The notes below the pieces were generated by a model, which searched no databases, had not been told where the DNA came from, and saw only the letters and a program-made list of their open reading frames with translations. The position numbers were made by a program, and so were the translations under genes. Shown here piece by piece: positions 18,820 through 28,273 of a stretch of 64,000 nucleotides of DNA. Each line of letters starts with the position of its first letter. Position 1 is the first letter of the stretch. Source of the stretch: Bacteroides sp. (GTDB taxonomy: Bacteria > Bacteroidota > Bacteroidia > Bacteroidales > Muribaculaceae); the NCBI GenBank assembly GCA_014801225.1, contig JAAVEO010000001.1:37441-101440 (forward strand), given 5' to 3'.

Positions 18820-21060
18820 ATGAACGATTATATTCCCAACACTTCCGCAGAGGAAGAAGACCGCATGGTGGAAGCCGCCTATAAGAGGGTGCTTGATGCT
18901 TATCTGAGCAGCAATCATCGCAAGAAGGTGGAGATAATCGACAAGGCCTATCGCTTCGCGAAGGAGGCCCATAAGGGTGTGCGCCGCCGCAGTGGTGAGC
19001 CCTACATTCTGCATCCTATCGCAGTGGCACAGATTGTCATCTCGGAGCTTGGATTGGGTTCCACATCAATCTGCGCCGCTTTGCTCCACGATGTGGTGGA
19101 GGATACGGAATACACCCGCGATGATATCGCAGCCAATTTCGGCGAGACAGTGGCGGATATTGTGGAAGGGCTCACCAAAATATCAGGCGGAATCTTCGGC
19201 GACCGCGCTTCGCTGCAAGCTGAGAATTTCAGAAAGCTACTACTCTCCATGAGCACCGACATACGAGTGGTGCTCATAAAGATGGCGGACCGCCTCCATA
19301 ATATGCGGACCCTCGGCTCCATGCGTCCGGAGAAACAATACAAGATAGCCGGAGAGACTCTCTATGTGTATGCTCCGCTGGCACATCGCCTCGGATTGAA
19401 CAAGATCAAACTTGAACTCGAGGACCTCGCTTTCCGCTACGAGCATCCGCAGAAGTATGCCGAGATTGTATCGAAGCTCGAGAAGAGCGAGACACATCGA
19501 CAGCAGATTGTGGAAGAATTTGTGGCTCCTGTAAGAAAGAAGCTCGATGAGGCGGGGTTCAAGTATGAGATAAAGGCGAGGGTGAAGAGCGCTTACTCTA
19601 TCTTCAACAAGATGGAGAATAAGAAGATTCCCTTCGAAGAGATTTATGACATCTATGCCGTCAGGGTGATCTTCGAAAACGAGGATGACGCTCTGGAAAA
19701 ATTGCGTTGCTGGCAGATATATACTTTCTTCACTGACGGCCACATGGTACATCCCGACCGTCTGCGCGACTGGACCTCCACTCCCAAATCCAACGGCTAC
19801 AGGGCATTGCATCTTACCGCCATGGGCCCCGAAGGAAGATGGATAGAGGTGCAGATACGCTCCCGGAAAATGGATGATATCGCCGAACTCGGATATGCAG
19901 CCCATTGGAAGTACAAGACCGGAGAACAGCAGGAAGAGGACAGCAAGCTCGATTCCTGGATGAACACGATCAAGGATATCCTTGCGCATCCCGAACCGAA
20001 CGCTATCGATTTTCTCGATACGGTGAAGCTCAACCTCCTCTCCTCCTCCATATATGTGTTCACTCCGAAGGGCGACCTCATGACTCTCCCGAGCGGAGCC
20101 ACTGTACTCGACCTGGCCTTCACCATCCACTCTGAATTAGGCATGCATTGCATAGCCGGAAAGATAAATCATCGTCTTGTGCCGCTCAACTACGAACTTG
20201 AAAGCGGCGACCAAGTGGAGATCATCACCTCCAACACGCAGACTCCCCAACCGGAATGGATGGAATATTGCCACACGGCAAAAGCTCAGAACCGTTTGCG
20301 CTCCATTATACGAAAAGATAAGCGCCATCTCTGCGACCGAGGCAAAATCCTATATCTCGAATTTCTTGAGAAAGAGAATCTCAAACCTACCCAAAGCCTT
20401 CTCGACCGTATTCTCGCTCATTATACTCTCGAGAAGCCGGAGGATCTCTACCTCATGCTCGCCAACGATGAGATAAATCTCAATCCTCATGAGATTCGCG
20501 ATATCAACAAAAGCCATGTCTCTCTGCTCGGAAAGTTGCTCCGCAATCCCTTCGGACAGAAGCGGAAGAACAGCCGGCCTGACGAGAAAGGGACTCCTCA
20601 ACCCATCGACCGTAAGAAAGTGTATGTGTTGCATCCCGATGCCGAACATCCCAATTACTTGCTCGACACCTGCTGCAATCCGATTCCGGGCGATGATGTA
20701 CTCGGATTTGTGGATGAGGATGAGAAGGTGGTGGTACACAAAGTGAGCTGTCCGAAAGCCATGCGCCTCAAAAGCACCTACGGCCCGCGCCTTGTGGCAA
20801 CCCGTTGGGAGGGTAAAGCGAGTCTTTTCACGGCCCGTATCACTATCGACGGCATCGACCGTCACGGTATTCTGGAGGAGATAGCGGCGAAAGTATCGAA
20901 AGATCTCGATATCAATATACGCGGTCTGAATATAGAAGCAGATCAAGAAGTGTTCCATTGCGAACTCACCGTTCAGATCGACACTACCGACACCATAGCC
21001 ACTATATGCCGTGCGTTGAAGAGTATCAACGGGGTGAAATCAGCCCGGCGTTCACTCTAA
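18820..21060 (+). CDS. rel: Bifunctional (p)ppGpp synthetase/hydrolase (RelA/SpoT homologue)
   Basis: This 746-residue long RSH enzyme makes and degrades the stringent-response alarmone in the cytoplasm. The hydrolase HD domain is intact (His65, His90-Asp91, Glu94-Asp95 in HDVVEDT). The synthetase domain has RVKSAYSIFNKM and the EVQIRS block, and its substrate loop reads DRLRDW. This basic RxRD form resembles the RxKD of bifunctional Rel rather than the ExDD of monofunctional RelA. A TGS domain (about 400-460) and a C-terminal ACT domain follow. No second RSH gene is visible in the window. The pgpH-like gene starts 85 bp downstream on the same strand. Confidence 0.95.
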   Translation: MNDYIPNTSAEEEDRMVEAAYKRVLDAYLSSNHRKKVEIIDKAYRFAKEAHKGVRRRSGEPYILHPIAVAQIVISELGLGSTSICAALLHDVVEDTEYTRDDIAANFGETVADIVEGLTKISGGIFGDRASLQAENFRKLLLSMSTDIRVVLIKMADRLHNMRTLGSMRPEKQYKIAGETLYVYAPLAHRLGLNKIKLELEDLAFRYEHPQKYAEIVSKLEKSETHRQQIVEEFVAPVRKKLDEAGFKYEIKARVKSAYSIFNKMENKKIPFEEIYDIYAVRVIFENEDDALEKLRCWQIYTFFTDGHMVHPDRLRDWTSTPKSNGYRALHLTAMGPEGRWIEVQIRSRKMDDIAELGYAAHWKYKTGEQQEEDSKLDSWMNTIKDILAHPEPNAIDFLDTVKLNLLSSSIYVFTPKGDLMTLPSGATVLDLAFTIHSELGMHCIAGKINHRLVPLNYELESGDQVEIITSNTQTPQPEWMEYCHTAKAQNRLRSIIRKDKRHLCDRGKILYLEFLEKENLKPTQSLLDRILAHYTLEKPEDLYLMLANDEINLNPHEIRDINKSHVSLLGKLLRNPFGQKRKNSRPDEKGTPQPIDRKKVYVLHPDAEHPNYLLDTCCNPIPGDDVLGFVDEDEKVVVHKVSCPKAMRLKSTYGPRLVATRWEGKASLFTARITIDGIDRHGILEEIAAKVSKDLDINIRGLNIEADQEVFHCELTVQIDTTDTIATICRALKSINGVKSARRSL

Positions 21061-21145
21061 ACTCCCTATCCCTACTACGGCCTCAATATTCCAAATTGAA
21101 CCGAGGGCCAAGTTCCCTCGACCCATATAATTCATTCCAAAAAAA

Positions 21146-23221
21146 ATGTGGAAACAGGTATTTTCTAAACTAAATCTCATACGTGCCGGCCTGTGGCTGG
21201 CCGCTGTAGTAATCCTGGTGCTGATACTCCCGCGCCCGGACCATCAGTCGTACAGTTACGAGCTCAACCAGCCTTGGAAGTATCCTTTGCTTACGGCCGA
21301 CTTCGATGTGCCGGTGAGACGGGATTCCACCACTGCCAAAGCCATGCTTGACAGTATCAACCGTAGATTCGTACCGTTCGTGACACGTGACACAAAAGCG
21401 GCTGACGCCAATATCACTCGTTTCGAGAACGCGGAAAGTCATCATGGCTCCGGATTGAATGTGGGTCTTATCGTGTCGCTTCTTTCCCATGTATATCAAC
21501 GCGGAATAGTGGATGCTTCCGTGTATGATGCGATTCAGCGGAATCCGGCCAAAAGCTTACGTATATCAGATGACAATGAGCAAGAGAATGTGGTCAATAC
21601 AATCGATGCTTCGGAAATGCTCTCCCCCAAAAAAGCTTTTGAATACATCGATTCTGTCTATAACTCACATTCCGATAATGCAAACACACATCTGAACGAG
21701 GCTACGGCAAAGGCTCTCTACCTATGTATCAATCCAAATGTCGTGATAGACTCTGTGGCCGACAATAAATATCGTTCACAGGCGTATCTCAATGTCACAG
21801 GAGCTATCGGAACTATAAAGAAAGGTCAACGTATCGTAGACCGTGGAGAGATAGTGGACGCACAGATTTTCACGAATCTCAATACATATATGGAAATGCT
21901 GGAGTCGCAACAGAGTCAGAACTCCGACAATTACAATTATATATTCGGACAGATTCTATACATAGCCTTAGTGATGGCTATGCTATATTTCTTCCTGTAT
22001 TTCTACCGCAGCAGCTTCTTCAACAATATCAGGCAGATGATATTCCTGATATGCTTCATCGTGATATATGTGATATTCGCAGTAGTGATGTTCGAATATG
22101 TGCCGGGCGGTCTCTATCTCGTGCCGTTCGCGGCTGTGCCGGTAGTGATTCTTATATTTTTCGATGCCCGCACCGCGATTTTCGCCCTTATGACCACAGT
22201 CTTCATATCTGTGCTCGTAGCCACATACCAGTTTACATTCATATTCCTTGAACTTACTGCCGGTATCTGCGCCACATTCAGTATAAAACAACTTTCACGA
22301 CGTTCCCAGCTTCTTCGTACCGCATTGGTATCCTTTGTGGTCTACTCTATCGGATATATAGCCATCACCCTATTCACCGAGGGGAAAATGCTTGATATGA
22401 ACTGGCATGTGATAGGGACATTCGCCATAAATTCCGTGATACTATCCTTCACCTATATCTTGATCGTAGTGCTGGAGAAAATATTCGGATTCACGTCCAC
22501 CGTGACTCTCGTGGAGCTGAGCGATATCAATAATCCCATACTGCGCAGGCTTGCGGAGGAAGCTCCGGGTACATTCCAACATTCCATGCAGGTCTCAACC
22601 CTGGCCTCGGAAGCCGCACGTGCTATCGGAGCCAATACCCAGCTGGTGAGAACCGGAGCGCTCTATCATGATATAGGAAAGATGGAGAGTCCTATTTTCT
22701 TCACGGAGAATCAGCATGGTGTAAATCCTCATGCAGGCCTGAATCCGGAGACTTCGGCACAGAAAATTATCTCTCATGTGACGGGAGGCCTTCAGATGGC
22801 ATCCAAGGCCAAGCTTCCGGCGGTGATAAAGGATTTCATCGCCCAGCATCACGGCCGGAGTCTCACAAGATATTTCTATAATACCGCAGTCAACGAGAAT
22901 CCCGACAAATATATCGATCCTGCGAAATTCCAATATCCGGGGCCGAATCCCCAGAGCCGGGAGACCGCCATTCTTATGATGGCCGATTGCGTCGAGGCCG
23001 CCTCCAGAAGTCTGCCCGACTATTCCGCGGCCACAATCAATTCTCTCGTGGACCGCATTATCGACGGACAAGCCGCGGAAGGACTCTTCAAGGAATCGCC
23101 CATATCCTATCGTGATGTTGAGATAGTGAAGGAGACTTTTAAGAAACGTCTCGCCACTATCTATCATTCACGAGTGGCTTATCCCACTATCCATAAGAAA
23201 GAGGGGGAAGAGAAAAAGTAA
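21146..23221 (+). CDS. pgpH: 7TM-HD cyclic-di-AMP phosphodiesterase, PgpH type
   Basis: This 691-residue membrane protein has one N-terminal helix (about 13-30), a large extracytoplasmic 7TMR-HDED domain (to about 265), seven transmembrane helices (about 270-450) and a cytoplasmic HD domain. The HD motif lies in GALYHDIGKM near residue 509, with further metal ligands in HVTGG and QHHGRS. PgpH proteins hydrolyse c-di-AMP to pApA. Its position directly after rel is notable because (p)ppGpp inhibits PgpH in Listeria. The lipid-phosphatase name sometimes given to this family is less likely to be correct. Confidence 0.9.
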   Translation: MWKQVFSKLNLIRAGLWLAAVVILVLILPRPDHQSYSYELNQPWKYPLLTADFDVPVRRDSTTAKAMLDSINRRFVPFVTRDTKAADANITRFENAESHHGSGLNVGLIVSLLSHVYQRGIVDASVYDAIQRNPAKSLRISDDNEQENVVNTIDASEMLSPKKAFEYIDSVYNSHSDNANTHLNEATAKALYLCINPNVVIDSVADNKYRSQAYLNVTGAIGTIKKGQRIVDRGEIVDAQIFTNLNTYMEMLESQQSQNSDNYNYIFGQILYIALVMAMLYFFLYFYRSSFFNNIRQMIFLICFIVIYVIFAVVMFEYVPGGLYLVPFAAVPVVILIFFDARTAIFALMTTVFISVLVATYQFTFIFLELTAGICATFSIKQLSRRSQLLRTALVSFVVYSIGYIAITLFTEGKMLDMNWHVIGTFAINSVILSFTYILIVVLEKIFGFTSTVTLVELSDINNPILRRLAEEAPGTFQHSMQVSTLASEAARAIGANTQLVRTGALYHDIGKMESPIFFTENQHGVNPHAGLNPETSAQKIISHVTGGLQMASKAKLPAVIKDFIAQHHGRSLTRYFYNTAVNENPDKYIDPAKFQYPGPNPQSRETAILMMADCVEAASRSLPDYSAATINSLVDRIIDGQAAEGLFKESPISYRDVEIVKETFKKRLATIYHSRVAYPTIHKKEGEEKK

Positions 23222-23285
23222 GGGATAAGGAGACGAAAAAATATTTTTCGCGTCTCATGCGTTTTAATTAAAAACAGTTATTATC

Positions 23286-23834
23286 ATGGCCCTCACTCTC
23301 ATCATCTTCAGCAGCCTGCTATGGCTTCTCTCTCTGGCTCTCCTTTTCACGCGGCGCCAGTTGCTCGCACCTGCCGCCTCCTTCATAGCACTAACGCTAT
23401 TGAGTATGGCCCGCACATCTACGGGGTATCCGGTAGTGCCGATCAACTCCACTATCCTTATCGGATGGCTGTGCATGACGGTGGTGGTGATGCTCACAGT
23501 GGTGCTTCAGCCGGAAGCTATCAGGACACAGACCAAAGGGATGGGATATATCACCGGAGGTGCCGTAGCCGGCATGGCCGTGGGATTACTGGGATTCACA
23601 TTCTCAGCCAATCTTCCACTTCTTTACGGTGTGATGATAATAGCCACAATAGCCGGCACTTTCTTCGGCTTTCTCCTCTTCAGCCGCACGCCCGACGGAC
23701 GTGTCGTAAACCTACGTAGCGGAAATTTCTTTCGATATCTTCTTGCCAAAGGATTTCCGACCGCCATCACTGTGATGCAAGCCGGAGTAGCACTGGTGCT
23801 CGTGCTGGCAATCAACAACATTTATCCCCGTTAA
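23286..23834 (+). CDS. Conserved small integral membrane protein of unknown function
   Basis: This 182-residue protein is very hydrophobic, with about five predicted transmembrane helices (near 3-22, 25-45, 53-75, 90-110 and 115-130) plus one at the C-terminus (about 160-178). There is no signature motif I recognise; the loop TPDGRVVNLRSGNFFRYLLAKGFP before the last helix is polar and basic. It sits between pgpH and a DUF4919-like gene with short gaps and is probably cotranscribed. Membrane partner or scaffold roles cannot be judged from sequence. Confidence 0.75.
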   Translation: MALTLIIFSSLLWLLSLALLFTRRQLLAPAASFIALTLLSMARTSTGYPVVPINSTILIGWLCMTVVVMLTVVLQPEAIRTQTKGMGYITGGAVAGMAVGLLGFTFSANLPLLYGVMIIATIAGTFFGFLLFSRTPDGRVVNLRSGNFFRYLLAKGFPTAITVMQAGVALVLVLAINNIYPR

Positions 23835-23849
23835 GTATAGATTATCACG

Positions 23850-24713
23850 ATGTTGAAATCGAATAGCTTCTTCCGATTATTCTCCCGTGTAGCCGTGGTC
23901 TCTGCCATGGCGGCCGCCTTCATATTCCCCTCAGCGTTATCTTCACAGAATACGGCTTCTAATGCCAACAAACGTAAGATCACTGTTGAGAAGCCCGATC
24001 TCGAGAAAATACGTAAAGAGACTCTCGACCCTCACAGCCAGATGTATTTCCCGAAACTCATGGCCAAATACAATCGTAATGACACGACCATGACAAGCGA
24101 GGAATATCGCAACTTCTATCTGGGATATATGTTTCAGGAGGATTACGACCCTTACCGCACATCCCCCTATTCCGGAGTCACCGATAATCTGCGCGAAAAG
24201 GCTACCCATTCCAAGGAGGAGATAGATACAATCCGTAAATATGCGGAGCTGGCCCTTCGCGACAATCCTTTCGATCTTCGTCAGATGTCATTCCTCGTGC
24301 ACGTACTGAAGGAACGCCGTAAGGATATGAGTGCAAAGATATGGGAGTATCGTCTGGAGCATCTCCTTGGTGCTATAAAAAGTACCGGCACGGGGGAGGA
24401 TGTGGACAATGCCTGGTATGTGGTCTATCCCATGCATGAATATGATATGGTACAGCTTTTGGGATATGAAGCCACTGATGCCAATTTCATTGATCCCGGA
24501 GTGGATTATCTGACAGTATCACCCGATCCGGAATCGGGACGCAAGATTCCCCCGAAAGATGTGAAGCAGGGATTCTATTTCAACGTAATGGTGCCGCAGG
24601 CTCAATATGAGCTTAAGCACCCCGACGACTATGCGGCCGAAGAAGCGATCGGAGAATCCACGTCCACTGATTACGCGCCTGCAGCCGAGGATGACATGCC
24701 GGCCGAGGAGTAA
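23850..24713 (+). CDS. DUF4919-like exported protein
   Basis: This 287-residue protein begins with a signal peptide (about residues 1-32, ending near SSQN). The mature part contains PDLEKIRKETLDPHSQMYFPKLMAKYNRNDTTMT-like and FYLGYMFQEDYDPYR segments that resemble Bacteroidales DUF4919 proteins (family named from memory). The C-terminal 25 residues are acidic and alanine-rich. It is predicted to be periplasmic; no enzyme residues are visible. It begins 16 bp after the preceding membrane-protein gene and is probably in the same operon. Confidence 0.8.
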   Translation: MLKSNSFFRLFSRVAVVSAMAAAFIFPSALSSQNTASNANKRKITVEKPDLEKIRKETLDPHSQMYFPKLMAKYNRNDTTMTSEEYRNFYLGYMFQEDYDPYRTSPYSGVTDNLREKATHSKEEIDTIRKYAELALRDNPFDLRQMSFLVHVLKERRKDMSAKIWEYRLEHLLGAIKSTGTGEDVDNAWYVVYPMHEYDMVQLLGYEATDANFIDPGVDYLTVSPDPESGRKIPPKDVKQGFYFNVMVPQAQYELKHPDDYAAEEAIGESTSTDYAPAAEDDMPAEE

Positions 24714-24786
24714 ACATCAATCTCTCCTCTTCTTATCAATTGAATAAATCAAGAATATATAACCCTTTTAAACCTTAAATATAAAA

Positions 24787-25359
24787 ATGGAACAGGAAAA
24801 GAAAGAGACAGTAGGCCCCGGCAAATTCGTGGGCTACAAATATAAATTGTATAACGAGGGCGACGGCTCTCTTCTCTTCGAGGTGCCTGAGGATGCTCCC
24901 GATATGTTGGTTTATGGTGTCAGCCAGGAAGTGGTGCCCGGTCTGCTCTCCGCACTGGAGGGTCTTGGCGCAGGCGACCGTTTCGAGACTACACTTCCCC
25001 CGGCGGCAGCTTTTGGAGAACGTTTCGACGACAATGTTGTCACCCTCGACAAGGAAATCTTCATGCGCGATGGCAAACTCGCCGACGAAGTTGAGGTAGG
25101 CGCACTCCTGCCGATGATGACAGCGGAGGGCTTCCGCATTCAGGGCCGTGTGCTCGAAGTGTGCGACAAGATCAAGATGGACTTCAATCATCCCTTCGCC
25201 GGACTTACCGTAAGATTCGAAGGAGAAGTGCTTGAAGTGCGTGATGCCACCCCCGAAGAGTTGCGTCCCGCACATGGTTGCGGTTGCTCCGGTTGCGGCA
25301 GCCATGACGGCGGCTGCGGCGAAGGTGGCGGTTGCGGTTGCTCCGGCTGCAGCGACTGA
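24787..25359 (+). CDS. slyD: SlyD-like FKBP peptidyl-prolyl isomerase with Cys-rich metal-binding tail
   Basis: This 190-residue protein contains an FKBP fold interrupted by an insert-in-flap domain, as in SlyD: the opening YKLYNEGDGSLLFEVPED, the flap entry GLLSALEGLGAGDRF and the return FNHPFAGLTVRFEGEVLEV. SlyD proteins are cytoplasmic chaperone-isomerases. The last 28 residues form a Gly/Cys/His tail (GCGCSGCGSHDGG ... GCGCSGCSD) with eight cysteines and two histidines, which should bind nickel, zinc or copper. This corresponds to the SlyD C-terminal tail involved in nickel delivery to hydrogenases. A strong terminator follows. Confidence 0.88.
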   Translation: MEQEKKETVGPGKFVGYKYKLYNEGDGSLLFEVPEDAPDMLVYGVSQEVVPGLLSALEGLGAGDRFETTLPPAAAFGERFDDNVVTLDKEIFMRDGKLADEVEVGALLPMMTAEGFRIQGRVLEVCDKIKMDFNHPFAGLTVRFEGEVLEVRDATPEELRPAHGCGCSGCGSHDGGCGEGGGCGCSGCSD

Positions 25360-25392
25360 TACGACTCAGATTTTATCATATCCCGATATCCC

Positions 25393-25438
25393 GGGGGAGT
25401 GGAATCCGAAACATGATTCCTCTCCCCCTTTTCTTTTT
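25393..25438 (+). terminator. Strong terminator after slyD
   Basis: GGGGGAG and GGAATC pair with GATTCC and CTCCCCC (25393-25428) with a single mismatch. A TTTTCTTTTT tract follows. Confidence 0.92.
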
Positions 25439-25546
25439 CATCTTTATCCTTACCAGGCCTCATACTTTATTTGAGAGTGAGAATCTAAAAAAGGATTTTC
25501 CAAATCGGCGAAAAATATAGCTGAAATTTCCGATACTGTCATTTAC

Positions 25547-25591
25547 TCACCTTTAGGTCAGGTGTGATAAACTAAATAGTGTGTAATTTTG
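25547..25591 (+). promoter_or_regulatory. Possible promoter and operator of the efflux operon
   Basis: TAATTTTG (25584-25591) is a good -7 box, but there is no TTTG at the right distance. In its place lies an inverted repeat, TCACCT ... AGGTGTGA (25547-25567). A poor -33 box with a dyad beside it suggests control by a DNA-binding regulator, which is an inference. The rest of the 25360-25677 gap holds the slyD terminator and AT-rich DNA. Confidence 0.45.
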
Positions 25592-25677
25592 TAAATATAT
25601 AATAAAGAGCGGAGAAGTATGCCCTTACTTCCTCTCTTTTCATATTGCTTTGTAAACTATATCGACAGTATCTGAAT

Positions 25678-27114
25678 ATGAACAGACTGACATTTCTTTC
25701 CACATTGCTGATAGCCGCTTCCACTACCGCAGGAGCTCAGACCGTGAGTCTGGATTCCTGCCGGAATATGGCTATCCGCAACAATAAGAACATCAGGATA
25801 GCCGAAAAGAATATCGAAGCCGCCCGCCATGAGAAGAAGGCGGCTTTCTCGGCTTATCTTCCCGGGATTGACTTTACCGGAGGATATATGTATAATCAGC
25901 AACAGATAGAACTTCTTGCGGAAGATGCCAAACTTCCGACAATGTCGTTTGATCCGGCTACCCAAAGTTTTAAATATAATCTTCTGACATCGCCCGATGG
26001 TACTCCAATCAAGGATCCGGCCACCGGCAGTCTTATCCCGACAGAAGTGGCCGTAATCCCTAAAGAAGCGATGGAATTCGACACTCATCAAGTGTGGGGC
26101 GGAGCCTTCACTCTTACTCAGCCTATATATATGGGAGGGCAGATACGGGCGCTCAACAATATCACGAAATACGCAGAGAAACTCGCTGTGGCAGCCCGCA
26201 ACAGTGCTGTGCAGGATGTGGTCTTCGCAGTGGATGAAGCCTATTGGATGGTGGTATCACTCAAGGAGAAGAAACGCCTTGCAGACAGTTTCGTCACCCT
26301 TGTAGATACGCTCCGCTATAATGTGCAAGCTATGCTTGATGAGGGAGTGGCCACACGAAGCGACCTTCTTACTGTGGAAGTAAAGCTCAACGAAGCTCAA
26401 ATCGCACAAACAAAAGTAGACAATGGTCTGACCCTTTCAAGAATGAATCTTGCTCAAGTATGCGGGCTCCCCTCCAACACTGTGATGGAACTCCAGGATG
26501 AGGCTTTGCGTAACGCCTCCACGCTCACAATGCCGGGAGCCGACAATCTGGCTGATGTATATGCACGCCGTCAGGATCTTGATATGGTGCGACAGGGAAT
26601 ATCAATACTTGAGCAGAGGGAGAAAATCACTCTTAGCGAGATGCTTCCCAAAGTGGCTCTCGTAGGAGCGTATTCCTTCACATATCCCAATGTCAACCAT
26701 GGCTTCAACAAAGCATACGGCGGAGGCTTCAGCATCGGGGCCACGCTTACTGTGCCTTTATGGCATTGGGGCGGACGCTATCACCATTATCAGGCATCGA
26801 AAGTGAACACTCAGGCATCGCGCCTCGCTCTCGAAGACCTTGAAGAGAAAATCGAGCTTCAGGTGAGTCAGGCCCGATTCAGCTTCGAGGAGGCCAAAAA
26901 GACCTACGACATGACGGTAAGCAATATGGAGAAAGCCGATGAGAATCTCCGACAAGCCCAGGTAGGTTTCCATGAAGGAGTACTGACAGCCGATGATGTG
27001 ATAGGAGCTCAGACCGCATGGCTGCAAGCTCATTCCGAGAAGATAGATGCCGAGATTGGAATACGTCTGCGTGAAGTATATCTCTCTAAGGTGCTCGGCA
27101 CTCTCGCTTATTGA
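25678..27114 (+). CDS. TolC-family outer-membrane efflux channel
   Basis: This 478-residue protein starts at ATG 25678 with a signal peptide (NRLTFLSTLLIAASTTAGAQ). It shows the paired long-helix repeats of TolC proteins: ALRNASTLTMPG follows the first repeat, and the second ends with ENLRQAQVGFHEGVLTADDVIGAQTAW, a typical outer-membrane efflux hallmark. It should form the outer-membrane duct for the HlyD adaptor and the two ABC-2 permeases encoded downstream. The spacing and common strand support a four-gene operon. Confidence 0.9.
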   Translation: MNRLTFLSTLLIAASTTAGAQTVSLDSCRNMAIRNNKNIRIAEKNIEAARHEKKAAFSAYLPGIDFTGGYMYNQQQIELLAEDAKLPTMSFDPATQSFKYNLLTSPDGTPIKDPATGSLIPTEVAVIPKEAMEFDTHQVWGGAFTLTQPIYMGGQIRALNNITKYAEKLAVAARNSAVQDVVFAVDEAYWMVVSLKEKKRLADSFVTLVDTLRYNVQAMLDEGVATRSDLLTVEVKLNEAQIAQTKVDNGLTLSRMNLAQVCGLPSNTVMELQDEALRNASTLTMPGADNLADVYARRQDLDMVRQGISILEQREKITLSEMLPKVALVGAYSFTYPNVNHGFNKAYGGGFSIGATLTVPLWHWGGRYHHYQASKVNTQASRLALEDLEEKIELQVSQARFSFEEAKKTYDMTVSNMEKADENLRQAQVGFHEGVLTADDVIGAQTAWLQAHSEKIDAEIGIRLREVYLSKVLGTLAY

Positions 27115-27202
27115 CACATCATCCGATTACCTGAAAATTTATTGTGACCGAATAAGAATTTCCAAACAATCAAACGGGGTCTACCCGATAATACAAAATA
27201 AT

Positions 27203-28258
27203 ATGGCTACAACCAACCACAATACAGATCCTATCGACAGTAAAGATTTCATGCAGGCTCAGCCTGCGCAATTACAGAGCAAAGACAAGATGCTTATCAC
27301 CACAATCGTGATAGTGCTTGTCATCATCGCCGCCATGGCGGTGGCCGGATTCCTCTTCATGAAACCGGCTCCCGACACTGTTCAAGGCACCGGAGATGCC
27401 ACTGAAGTGAGAATATCCGGCAAGCTTCCCGGGCGTGTGGCCGAGATATATGTGGAGGAAGGTTCGCGTGTGAAAGCGGGTGATACTCTCGTAAGAATTC
27501 ATTCCTCTCTTGTAGATGCCCGCATGGACCAAGCCAAGGCCATGGAAGATGTGGCAGCTGCCGCCGACCGTAAGGTGGATGCCGGCACTCGCTCGCAAAT
27601 CATCAATGGAGCACGCGATATCTGGCAACAGGCTCAGGCCGCTACTGAAATTACGAAAAAGACCTATGAGCGTATGCAGAATCTTTTCGCCAAAGGTGTG
27701 GTCAGCGAACAGAAACGCGACGAAGCCAAAGCGGCCTACGATGCTGCGAAAGCCGGCGAAGCCGCTGCCAAGAGCAGTTATGAATTGGCGAAATCCGGCG
27801 CACAGGCCGAAGATAAACAAGCTACGGCCGCTATGGTCTCGGCAGCCAAGAGCGGAGTGAAGGAGGTAGGCGCCATTCTCGAAGACCAATACCTTCTCGC
27901 TCCCTGCGACGGAGAGATCACGGAAGTATATCCGAATGTGTCCGAGCTGGTAGCCACAGGCGCTCCCATCATGACCCTTCAGCGTGATGATTTCTGGGCC
28001 GTATTCAATGTGCGTGAGACTCTACTCAAGGATATCCGCCTCGGTTCCATATTGAAAGTAAAGATTCCGGCTCTTGACGTAGAGACGGAGATGAAGGTGT
28101 ATTATATCCGCGACCTTGGATCATACGCCAATTGGCAGGCTACCAAGGCCACAGGCGATTTCGATGCCCGTACATTCCAGATCAAGGCACGTCCTGAGAA
28201 GCCCATCGACGGTTTCCGTCCCGGCATGTCGGTAATCTATGAGGGTGTAAAGAAATAA
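27203..28258 (+). CDS. HlyD/EmrA-family membrane fusion protein
   Basis: This 352-residue periplasmic adaptor has one N-terminal transmembrane helix (about 27-50), then a lipoyl half-motif (ISGKLPGRVAEIYVEEGSRVKAGDTL), a coiled-coil hairpin rich in Ala, Lys and Glu (about 100-215), and the second lipoyl half (LLAPCDGEITEVYPNVSELVATGAPIM). A beta-barrel domain completes it. It links inner-membrane transport proteins to the TolC channel encoded just upstream. ATG at 27203 is chosen because it places the cytoplasmic N-tail directly before the helix; a longer frame overlaps tolC. Confidence 0.9.
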   Translation: MATTNHNTDPIDSKDFMQAQPAQLQSKDKMLITTIVIVLVIIAAMAVAGFLFMKPAPDTVQGTGDATEVRISGKLPGRVAEIYVEEGSRVKAGDTLVRIHSSLVDARMDQAKAMEDVAAAADRKVDAGTRSQIINGARDIWQQAQAATEITKKTYERMQNLFAKGVVSEQKRDEAKAAYDAAKAGEAAAKSSYELAKSGAQAEDKQATAAMVSAAKSGVKEVGAILEDQYLLAPCDGEITEVYPNVSELVATGAPIMTLQRDDFWAVFNVRETLLKDIRLGSILKVKIPALDVETEMKVYYIRDLGSYANWQATKATGDFDARTFQIKARPEKPIDGFRPGMSVIYEGVKK

Positions 28259-28273
28259 ATATCACTCCCCGCC

